A stretch of DNA of 33,049 bases from SAR116 cluster bacterium AG-447-C21 (GTDB lineage Bacteria; Pseudomonadota; Alphaproteobacteria; Thalassobaculales; Thalassobaculaceae). Position numbers and translations under genes: made by a program. Below the pieces are notes generated by a model, which was not told the origin of the DNA, ran no database searches, and worked only from the letters and a program-made list of their open reading frames with translations. This document shows positions 25,270 to 32,239 of the stretch, piece after piece (within the stretch, counting starts at the first letter, position 1; every line of letters begins with the position of its first letter). The stretch lies in the NCBI GenBank assembly GCA_003212315.1, contig QCQB01000024.1:1-33049 (forward strand). Direction: 5' to 3'.

Positions 25270-26400
25270 ATGACGCCACCTTTAAAAAAGAATGGCTCAA
25301 TCTATGTTCAAGTTGAGCCACTGAAATCTATTGTAACAGAAACGTTTAAACATAACGGTTGCTCCGCTGAGGAAGCTTCACGGATCGCTGTAAGACTATC
25401 AGGTGCAAATTTACGTGGACACGATAGTCACGGGGTAATACGCGTGCCTAGATATGTGGATTACTTAAAAGAAGGGAAGCAAATAGCAGGTGTCACTGCT
25501 GAAATCATAACAGAATCAGATATTCTGGCCGTTATAGACGGTAAATTTGGATTTGGGCAGACTGTAGGAGAACAGGCCGTCGATATAGGAATAAAAAAGG
25601 CCAAAGTAAATGGTATTGCAATCACTGCCCTTCAAAATGCAGGACATTTAGGAAGAATAGGCGATTGGGCCGAGCGTGCCGCTGCTGCAGATCTTGTCTC
25701 CATCCATATGGTAAATGTTCGCGGAAGTCTGATTGTTGCTCCATTTGGAGGGATCGATAGAAGGATGAGTACGTCACCGTTTTGTGCAGGCATACCTTTG
25801 AGTGATGGTGAAGATCCAATTATTTTAGATATGGCAACGTCAGTCGTTGCAGAGGGAAAAGCCCTGGTAGCCTTGAAGGGCGGAAAGCCATTGCCAGACG
25901 ATGCGATCGTTACCGAGTCTGGGGATGTAACTGGTGATCCCAAACCTTTGTATGGAGATACGAATCAAGGAGAGTTTCCAAACCCTAGCAATGGTCCAGG
26001 TGCGTTGCGCGCTTTTGGAAATCATAAAGGGTCCGGATTGAACTTTTTAATGGAGATGATGGCCGGTGCCTTAACTGGATCAGGATGTGCCGGAACGTTA
26101 AGCGAACCACAGCGACGGTTCTGTAATGGGATGTTCTCTATGTATTTTTCTCCTAAGGCTTTTGGGCATTCTGAAAACTCTTTCGTCTCTGAGGTGAAGG
26201 CTTATGTTGATTTTCTAAAAAGTTCCCGTCCAACCGAGGCCGGTGGAGAGGTTTTGATCCCCGGAGAAAAAGAAAAACAGGTTATGGCCGAAAGACTTAA
26301 TTCCGGGTTGCCTTTAGCTCCAGAAGCTTGGGAAGATATCGTCAAAACAGCCAGGAATTCAGGAATGAGACAGTCAAATATCGATTTGATTTTACAATAG
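25270..26400 (+). CDS. Ldh2-family malate/L-lactate/sulfolactate-type dehydrogenase
   Basis: This 376-residue NAD(P)-dependent enzyme belongs to the Ldh_2 family, whose unusual fold differs from Rossmann dehydrogenases. Landmarks are NLRGHDSHGVIRVPRYVDYL, NAGHLGRIGDWAERAAA with the catalytic His, and FGNHKGSGLNFLMEMMAG near the end. Known members oxidise L-malate, L-lactate, (2R)-3-sulfolactate (ComC), ureidoglycolate or 2,3-diketogulonate. It closes the RraA-dehydrogenase-aldolase run, and together with the D-specific dehydrogenase could interconvert stereoisomers of one hydroxyacid. AAGGG lies far upstream (about 13 nt), so translation may be weak or coupled. Confidence 0.88.
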   Translation: MTPPLKKNGSIYVQVEPLKSIVTETFKHNGCSAEEASRIAVRLSGANLRGHDSHGVIRVPRYVDYLKEGKQIAGVTAEIITESDILAVIDGKFGFGQTVGEQAVDIGIKKAKVNGIAITALQNAGHLGRIGDWAERAAAADLVSIHMVNVRGSLIVAPFGGIDRRMSTSPFCAGIPLSDGEDPIILDMATSVVAEGKALVALKGGKPLPDDAIVTESGDVTGDPKPLYGDTNQGEFPNPSNGPGALRAFGNHKGSGLNFLMEMMAGALTGSGCAGTLSEPQRRFCNGMFSMYFSPKAFGHSENSFVSEVKAYVDFLKSSRPTEAGGEVLIPGEKEKQVMAERLNSGLPLAPEAWEDIVKTARNSGMRQSNIDLILQ

Positions 26401-26458
26401 TTAGAAATAGTTTGCTGGTCTAAGGTAGTTAGTATTATTCTATCGCAAATCAGACTTT

Positions 26459-26980
26459 TTATTCAGCCTGCTTTTTCTTTCTTTTTCTCCATATCCATGG
26501 CTTATCAAATCTATACTGCCAAATCCCCTTTTCAGCCAATCGGGCTACTTTTTCTATTCCTAGATAATCACTGCTTTCTCTTTTATAAGCCATTGCCCAT
26601 CCAGATCGGACAACCATAGAATTCAGTATTTTATCGCCTAGGTAACAAAGTGCGGTGACGGTTCCCTCTTCATCCTTATCGAAGTCAACGCAAGTTAAGG
26701 GTTTACGGCGGATGGTCGCTTTAAGTGCATTTTTAGCGAGAATGCCACAATCAATTGATCTTCCAGTTCTAGTTTCACAATGCTGATTTGTTTCGGGTGC
26801 ATCTATGCCCCAAAGTCGAACCTCTATTTCTGATTTGTCTTCTTCATTTTTTAATCTTAATGTATCTCCAGAGATAGCTATCGCACGACCGCTGATTTCA
26901 TCCTGTGAGAATGCGTCTATCCTCGGACAGATTAATGCAACCAAGACAGCAATAGTTGATATAAAAACCCTATTTGCCAT
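26459..26980 (-). CDS. Secreted staphylococcal-nuclease-like (thermonuclease family) protein
   Basis: The 173-residue protein begins with a likely Sec signal peptide (MANRVF, a hydrophobic stretch, then a cut near DAFS-QD). The SNase domain has RLWGIDAPE (55-63), so Arg55, Asp60 and Glu63 match nuclease residues Arg35, Asp40 and Glu43. The segment that normally contains DxYGR reads DKDEEGTVTALCY (101-113), so the second catalytic Arg appears to be replaced by Thr. Four cysteines (68, 78, 97, 112) could form disulfides in the periplasm. TGGAG precedes the ATG. It is last in a minus-strand run after the aldo/keto reductase, 30 nt away. Confidence 0.85.
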   Translation of the reverse strand: MANRVFISTIAVLVALICPRIDAFSQDEISGRAIAISGDTLRLKNEEDKSEIEVRLWGIDAPETNQHCETRTGRSIDCGILAKNALKATIRRKPLTCVDFDKDEEGTVTALCYLGDKILNSMVVRSGWAMAYKRESSDYLGIEKVARLAEKGIWQYRFDKPWIWRKRKKKQAE

Positions 26981-27010
26981 TTAAAATCTCCACGTAATGA
27001 ATCGTTACAT

Positions 27011-27847
27011 TCATAAAATATCTAACCCCTTTTTTCTAACAGGCGGTTCAAATAACTTGTCGAGTTCATCAAGGACTGTACTCTCTAGTTTGATAGTCCA
27101 GGCGTCTATATTCTGGCTAACATGCTCGAGATTACTGGCTTTTGGTATCGTAATAATGTCATTCTTTCTTATGCTCCAAGCGATCGATAATTGGGCAGCA
27201 GAAACACCTATCTCACTTGCTAAAGCTTTTAACTTTTTATTTTCCAACAAACGGCCCTGCTCTATCGGAGAATAAGCCATAATTGGAAGCCCTTTAGATC
27301 TGCACCAAGGCAATAGATCCCACTCGATACCACGTCTACTTAAATTATATAAAACCTGGTTAATTTGACAGTTTTTACCCTCTGGAATTCCGTATAATTC
27401 CTGCATGTCGCTTGTATCAAAATTGCTGACACCCCAGTGCTTGATTTTTCCATCCGTCTTTAATTGTTCAAACGCAGAAATCGTACTCTCAAGTGGATGA
27501 TTTCCTGGCCAGTGGAGAAGATAAAGATCAATACTATCTATTTCCATTCTTTGTAAGCTATTCTCACATGCCCGTATGGTTCCATCAAAACTTGCATTAT
27601 GAGGGAGGACTTTTGAAACAATGAAAACGTCATCTCGTCGGCCCTTGATAGCGCTTCCAACAACGCGTTCGGCACCTCCACGGGCATACATTTCGGCTGT
27701 ATCAATCAATGTAGCTCCTAAATCCAGTCCCCGACTAAGAGCATCAACCTCTGTTTTTGGGTTTCCAATACGCTCTCCCATATGCCAGGTACCCAGCCCC
27801 ATCGACGGGACACTTTCTCCTGATGGTAGGGTTACGAGTTTTCCCAT
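27011..27847 (-). CDS. Aldo/keto reductase
   Basis: This 278-residue NADPH-dependent barrel enzyme shows the full catalytic tetrad: Asp49 and Tyr54 (DTAEMYARG), Lys79 (SKVLPHNAS) and His112 (LYLLHWPG). The C-terminal cofactor segment ITIPKASNLEHVSQN is also present. ATG 27847 is preferred to 27859 because it lies one base after the preceding gene's stop and has GAGG about 7 nt upstream, within that stop region. It would reduce aldehydes or ketones; the substrate is unknown. It is coupled to the isocitrate/isopropylmalate-family gene. Confidence 0.88.
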   Translation of the reverse strand: MGKLVTLPSGESVPSMGLGTWHMGERIGNPKTEVDALSRGLDLGATLIDTAEMYARGGAERVVGSAIKGRRDDVFIVSKVLPHNASFDGTIRACENSLQRMEIDSIDLYLLHWPGNHPLESTISAFEQLKTDGKIKHWGVSNFDTSDMQELYGIPEGKNCQINQVLYNLSRRGIEWDLLPWCRSKGLPIMAYSPIEQGRLLENKKLKALASEIGVSAAQLSIAWSIRKNDIITIPKASNLEHVSQNIDAWTIKLESTVLDELDKLFEPPVRKKGLDIL

Positions 27848-27848
27848 A

Positions 27849-28916
27849 TCAAGCCTCATTAATGATTTCGACTATTCTTTCACCAAAAGCTTTTGTTCCT
27901 ATACTTCCAGCCAAATCAACTGTCCTAGTATCTGGCATCAAAAGCATTTTATCAATTGAAGTATTGATTAACTGGGCTGCCTCTTTGAGCGAATTACGAT
28001 TAGTTTTTTCTCCCAACCAATCCAGCAGCATCCCGGTTGATAAGATTAGAGCAACCGGGTTTGCAACGTCTTTACCTGCTATGTCCGGAGCCGATCCGTG
28101 ACTGGCCTGCGCGATCGCCCTATCTTTTCCAGCATTAATAGACCCCCCTAGACCCAGGCCACCAGACAGTTCATTGGCCAGATTAGATAAAATATCACCA
28201 AACATATTACTCGTTACAATCACGTCAAAAGCATCCGGCGTTCGAACCAATAACGAGGCCATTGCATCCACATGCACCTCCTCAATTTCTAATCCAGAAA
28301 AATTTGCAGCCGCTTTCCTGCACTCTTCTAAAAAAAGACCATCTGAGATTTTAAGTGCATTCGATTTTGTAACTATTGTTAATTTACGGCGAGGTCTTAT
28401 ATCCGCCAACTTAGCGGCTGCTAATCCAATTCTATGCGAGCCTTCTCTGCTAATTTTTCTAACAGCGAGGGCTAGATCGGGCGTAGGCATAAATTCACCA
28501 GAGCCGCTAAACATGGTCCTATCCGCATAGAACCCCTCCGTATTCTCCCTCACAAGTATTAAATCCATGTCTGGCGCCACGGAATTAATACCTTTTTTAG
28601 ATACAGCTGGTCTTATATTAGCAAATAGATCAAAATTTTTTCTGAGGGCGGCAGATACATTAATTCCGCCCTGGTCAGCGGGTGGATACGCCGCCGTGTC
28701 AACCGGTCCAAGAATAATACCATCCGCCTTCGTTGCTGCTTGTAAAATTGACTCGGGAAATGTTGTTTTAAATTTTTCTAATGCAGCGAACCCGACTTCC
28801 TTTTGGTCCAGTGTTAAACCAAGACTAAGCTTCTTATTTAAAGCATTTAGAACCTTTTCAACCACACCGGATATCTCTGGACCGATACCATCACCTGGGA
28901 GTAGCAGCAATTTCAT
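27849..28916 (-). CDS. Isocitrate/isopropylmalate dehydrogenase family protein
   Basis: The 355-residue beta-decarboxylating dehydrogenase starts LLLPGDGIGPEI. Substrate arginines (Arg92, Arg102, Arg123), Lys184 and metal Asp217 and Asp241 are visible. RENTEGFYADR (123-133) resembles the isocitrate/tartrate side of the family rather than LeuB's ELTGG. The third metal position, normally Asp in GDILSD, is Asn245. It could oxidise isocitrate, isopropylmalate, tartrate or a related 2-hydroxyacid; I would not call it leuB. GAAGAG lies before the ATG. A 32-bp symmetric element lies 23 bp upstream. Confidence 0.83.
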   Translation of the reverse strand: MKLLLLPGDGIGPEISGVVEKVLNALNKKLSLGLTLDQKEVGFAALEKFKTTFPESILQAATKADGIILGPVDTAAYPPADQGGINVSAALRKNFDLFANIRPAVSKKGINSVAPDMDLILVRENTEGFYADRTMFSGSGEFMPTPDLALAVRKISREGSHRIGLAAAKLADIRPRRKLTIVTKSNALKISDGLFLEECRKAAANFSGLEIEEVHVDAMASLLVRTPDAFDVIVTSNMFGDILSNLANELSGGLGLGGSINAGKDRAIAQASHGSAPDIAGKDVANPVALILSTGMLLDWLGEKTNRNSLKEAAQLINTSIDKMLLMPDTRTVDLAGSIGTKAFGERIVEIINEA

Positions 28917-28938
28917 AGTTTTATCTCTTCAAATTAAT

Positions 28939-28970
28939 CAGAGCGCCCACTTTAGTGACTTTTAGCTCTG
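28939..28970. promoter_or_regulatory. Nested inverted repeat upstream of the isocitrate/isopropylmalate-family gene
   Basis: CAGAGC (28939-28944) and GCTCTG (28965-28970) form a perfect 6-bp outer repeat around a 20-nt interior that contains a second symmetry, CACTTTAGTG (28948-28957). The element sits in the 94-bp gap between holC and the dehydrogenase gene. It lacks a T-tract on the minus strand, so it looks more like an operator or 5'-leader hairpin than a terminator. Confidence 0.4.
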
Positions 28971-29010
28971 TTATACAAAATATTGTGCTGACCAGAAAAA
29001 ACAGCAATCC

Positions 29011-29457
29011 TTAAGTTTTAGTCCACCGCCCCGTTTCGTCTTGTTTCCAGTATAATAACGAATGGCCATCACGTTTATACGAACTCCAGCGGTTACGCGC
29101 TGCCTTTACTGCCTCTTCATCTCTACCATTAAATAAATCAAACACCCTTTTAAAACTTGTCAAATTTTCACTTACCGCTCCATCTACCAAAAAAAGAAAC
29201 GTTGCTTCATTTAGGTTTTCATCCCGGGAGGTAAGAAAAATAGGTTGATCGGCAGGATCGCCATCTTCTAGAGTACCATGAGGTAGCCAAGAGCCAGGCT
29301 CATAGGTCCATAGAAGACCATTCAAAAACTCCATTCTCTCCTCATTTCCCAATAGTACTAGAGCTCTTTCTTCACTCTGAAGTGATAACTCCAAAAGCTT
29401 CGGCAAAGCGTCTTCCAGGGACCGCGTAGTGAGATGGTAAAAACTGATATCTGTCAT
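29011..29457 (-). CDS. holC: DNA polymerase III chi subunit
   Basis: This 148-residue protein matches the HolC family: MTDISFYHLTTRSLEDALPKLL opens the fold, followed by ERALVLLGNEER, then GSWLPHGTLEDG and DQPIFLT, and a late VFDLFNGRDEEAVKAARNRW. Chi links the clamp-loader complex to single-stranded DNA-binding protein. It starts 11 nt after the pepA stop. The pepA-holC order is widespread in Proteobacteria, which supports the call and a cytoplasmic replication role. No strong ribosome-binding site is seen, so translation is probably coupled to pepA. Confidence 0.92.
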   Translation of the reverse strand: MTDISFYHLTTRSLEDALPKLLELSLQSEERALVLLGNEERMEFLNGLLWTYEPGSWLPHGTLEDGDPADQPIFLTSRDENLNEATFLFLVDGAVSENLTSFKRVFDLFNGRDEEAVKAARNRWSSYKRDGHSLLYWKQDETGRWTKT

Positions 29458-29468
29458 ATATCTGAGGT

Positions 29469-30950
29469 TTAATTGAGCTCATAATCCGCTTTTACAAGCT
29501 GGTTTAAAGTCCTCACACCCCATCCAGTTCCCCCTTTAGGTACCGTTGGAGCATCTTTGGACGACCATGCCATACCAGCTATATCCATATGAGACCATGG
29601 ACATTTCTCGACAAATCGTTCCAAAAAGCAAGCAGCCGTGATACTGCCCCCAAATCGTGGGCCCGCATTTTTCATGTCGGCAATATCAGAGTCCATCATC
29701 TTATTGTACTCTTCTCCTAACGGCATCCTCCATACACCCTCACCGACAACACTAGCCGCTGTGTTTAATTGACCGGACAGTGTATCATCGTTTGAGAAAT
29801 AACCACAATTCACCTGTCCTAAGGCAACGAGCATAGCTCCTGTCAAGGTAGCCAAATTTATCATAAATTTTGGTTTAAAACGTTGGTTTGTATACCAAAG
29901 CGCGTCCGCTAAGACGAGCCGTCCCTCGGCATCTGTATTTATTATTTCAATGGTCTGGCCACTCATAGATGTCACAACATCCCCAGGCCGTTGAGCCTCT
30001 CCATCAGGCATATTCTCTACTAACCCTACTACGCCAACTACGTTCGCTTTTGCCTTGCGGCCTGCCAATGCTTTCATAAGCCCAGATACAACGGCAGCTC
30101 CACCCATATCCCATTTCATATCCTCCATACCGGATGCTGGCTTTAGAGAGATGCCCCCAGTATCAAAACAAACTCCTTTTCCAACAAATGCAATTGGTTT
30201 TTCTCCTCGTTTCCCGCCATTCCAGCGCATAACGACGAGTTTGCTTTCACGGGAAGAACCTTGCCCAACTCCGAGCAGTGCTCCCATCCCTAATTTAGCC
30301 ATCTCTTTCTCATTTAGAACTTCGACTTTAATTCCATCTTGCTTTAATTTTTCTAAATTTCTCGCAAAGCTTGCAGGAAATAAAACATTAGGTGGCTCTG
30401 TGACCAAGTCCCGGGTCAAAAATACACCTTTTGCAACCGCTTCTAATTCAATAAAATGTTTCTTCGATTTTTGATGGGCGTCAACAAGTATTTTCATGGT
30501 CTTTAGAGTAGGTTTTTGGTCATCCTTAATCTTTGTCTTGTATTTGTCGAATCTGTAAGTTCTTAATAACGCTCCAAAACCAAAGTGAGCTGCGCGAAGC
30601 TCGATGCCGTCTTCTGACCCCAAATGATTTTCAAAAATAACTGATACTGTTTTTTCACCAGAATTCAATAACAGCGCGGTTATATTTCCACCAGCATCCT
30701 CGCACCATTTCTCATTAATGTTCTTACCATCACCAAGACCATATAAAACGATTCGCCCCCTAGAACTGAATATCACCAGTTTTTGATGAGCCTTACCTGT
30801 AAATTGGCTAGATTTCATTGACGCAAGTAGTAAACCGTCCAGATTTTGATCCAACTCTGTTCCAACCGGTAATAGCTTTCGCTTATCAAGCACCCCCAGA
30901 ACCAAAGCCCCCATTTCGGGCAATCCTAATCTGCCAAAGCTAACCTGCAT
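29469..30950 (-). CDS. pepA: Leucyl aminopeptidase (M17 family)
   Basis: This 493-residue cytosolic peptidase has the M17 signature NTDAEGRL (338-345) and all metal and catalytic residues in expected spacing: Lys258, Asp263, Asp281, Asp340 and Glu342, with Lys270 and Arg344. These track E. coli PepA with a constant offset of 12. It removes N-terminal residues from peptides; PepA homologues can also bind DNA. A perfect GGAGG lies 7 nt before the ATG. It is first in a minus-strand run with holC and is divergent from lptF. Confidence 0.96.
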   Translation of the reverse strand: MQVSFGRLGLPEMGALVLGVLDKRKLLPVGTELDQNLDGLLLASMKSSQFTGKAHQKLVIFSSRGRIVLYGLGDGKNINEKWCEDAGGNITALLLNSGEKTVSVIFENHLGSEDGIELRAAHFGFGALLRTYRFDKYKTKIKDDQKPTLKTMKILVDAHQKSKKHFIELEAVAKGVFLTRDLVTEPPNVLFPASFARNLEKLKQDGIKVEVLNEKEMAKLGMGALLGVGQGSSRESKLVVMRWNGGKRGEKPIAFVGKGVCFDTGGISLKPASGMEDMKWDMGGAAVVSGLMKALAGRKAKANVVGVVGLVENMPDGEAQRPGDVVTSMSGQTIEIINTDAEGRLVLADALWYTNQRFKPKFMINLATLTGAMLVALGQVNCGYFSNDDTLSGQLNTAASVVGEGVWRMPLGEEYNKMMDSDIADMKNAGPRFGGSITAACFLERFVEKCPWSHMDIAGMAWSSKDAPTVPKGGTGWGVRTLNQLVKADYELN

Positions 30951-31035
30951 TTTTTATCCTCCAATATTCTTACGCCGAGAATGCGTAACCCTACTTCTGA
31001 TTATTATCAATATAAATTATTTACAATCTATCTTA

Positions 31036-31065
31036 TTGCTAACGGGATCACAAAACGGTGATAAT
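31036..31065 (+). promoter_or_regulatory. Probable promoter of lptFG
   Basis: TTGCTA (31036-31041) is followed after 18 bp by GATAAT (31060-31065), five of six to the -10 consensus. The transcript would start near 31072, leaving about 40 nt before the GTG at 31111. The spot lies inside the in-frame upstream extension of lptF, which argues against starting translation at the TTG at 31036. Confidence 0.45.
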
Positions 31066-31110
31066 GCACTTATCAACATAAATATAGTTTTAAAAGAAAA
31101 AAGGGTATCC

Positions 31111-32223
31111 GTGCGAATTAATGCATATATCACACGCCAGCTAATCTTAGCTTTCATAATAGTGGTTTTGTCTTTGACCTGCGTTGTTTGGCTCAGCCAA
31201 TCTCTTCGATTTATTGATATGATCGTCAATAGAGGATTACCGTTAGCAACGTTTCTTTATCTTACGGTCTTATTACTTCCCACTTGGCTATCAGTTGTTA
31301 TGCCAATTGCCGTATTTGCGAGTGTGCTGTTTATTTACAACCGCATGATAAACGATAGAGAAATTATTATACTCATCTCCTCGGGTGTAAGCCCTCTGCG
31401 TCTAGCGCGTCCTGCAATTTTAGTCTCAGCATGTGTAATGGTTTTTTGCTATCTCATGACGCTGTACCTGATCCCCCTCTCCTACAGAACCTTTAAAGAA
31501 TTGCAATTTCAAATTCGACATAATTATACTGATGTTCTGCTAAGGGAAGGAGTTTTCAATAATATTGGGAAAGATATAACTGTATTTGTACGACAACGAG
31601 ATCAAAAAGGTCAGCTACTCGGGATTATCGTGAATGACGATAGAGACCCCAACGAAAAAATAACTCTTATGGCCCAGTCAGGAGCCTTATTAATCGGTGA
31701 TAGTGGCCCCAGAGTTTTTATGAAAAAAGGAAATCGCCAAAGCCGTAACAATAAAACTGGTCAAATTGGGCTTCTATACTTCGATCGTTACACGGTTGAT
31801 CTAGGCGGCGTCAAGTCAATTGCACAAAGATCGTCTCGAGATCAAAATGAACTGTCTTTATCCGAACTGCTGAACCCAGATAAACAAAAGATAAGTTATA
31901 ATAAATTTAGCCGATATATTGCAGAGGGACATTACAGGTTAACCGCACCAGTACTCGCTTTATCATTACCGTTAATAGGATTAGCAATACTTCTAAAAGG
32001 TGAATACTCACGTCGCGGTCAAACCTGGCGCTTACTAGGCGCAGTTTTAGTGGCCGCGCTCATCGAGTGCCTCGGACTAGGAAGTAAGTTTTTCGCAACA
32101 AAAGAATTAATCTTGGTCCCCATCATGTATATTGTGGTTATTGGCCCCATACTTTTAGCTCTGTTATTATTAATACTAAGACAAATTAGGATACCTAAAA
32201 TTGATAACTCAAAACTTCAATAA
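31111..32223 (+). CDS. lptF: LPS export ABC transporter permease LptF
   Basis: The 370-residue protein has the LptF/LptG layout: membrane segments near the N-terminus (QLILAFIIVVLSL) and around residues 50-110, a large periplasmic beta-jellyroll domain in the middle, and further C-terminal segments. The cytoplasmic coupling region NDREIIILISSGVSPLRLARPA is family-typical and contacts the LptB ATPase. GTG 31111 has AAGGG 5-6 nt upstream and gives VRINAYITRQL, close to the usual short N-terminus. With LptG it extracts lipopolysaccharide from the inner membrane. lptG begins 16 nt downstream. Confidence 0.92.
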   Translation: MRINAYITRQLILAFIIVVLSLTCVVWLSQSLRFIDMIVNRGLPLATFLYLTVLLLPTWLSVVMPIAVFASVLFIYNRMINDREIIILISSGVSPLRLARPAILVSACVMVFCYLMTLYLIPLSYRTFKELQFQIRHNYTDVLLREGVFNNIGKDITVFVRQRDQKGQLLGIIVNDDRDPNEKITLMAQSGALLIGDSGPRVFMKKGNRQSRNNKTGQIGLLYFDRYTVDLGGVKSIAQRSSRDQNELSLSELLNPDKQKISYNKFSRYIAEGHYRLTAPVLALSLPLIGLAILLKGEYSRRGQTWRLLGAVLVAALIECLGLGSKFFATKELILVPIMYIVVIGPILLALLLLILRQIRIPKIDNSKLQ

Positions 32224-32239
32224 TAGTTATTAGAATTCA

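Noticed and set aside
26401-26458. Possible bidirectional terminator between the Ldh2-family gene and the nuclease gene
   Set aside because: TTTGC and GCAAA can pair, but the flanking bases do not extend the stem.
31036-31110. Longer LptF start (TTG)
   Set aside because: It coincides with a promoter-like pair; the GTG at 31111 has a good ribosome-binding site and gives the usual N-terminus.
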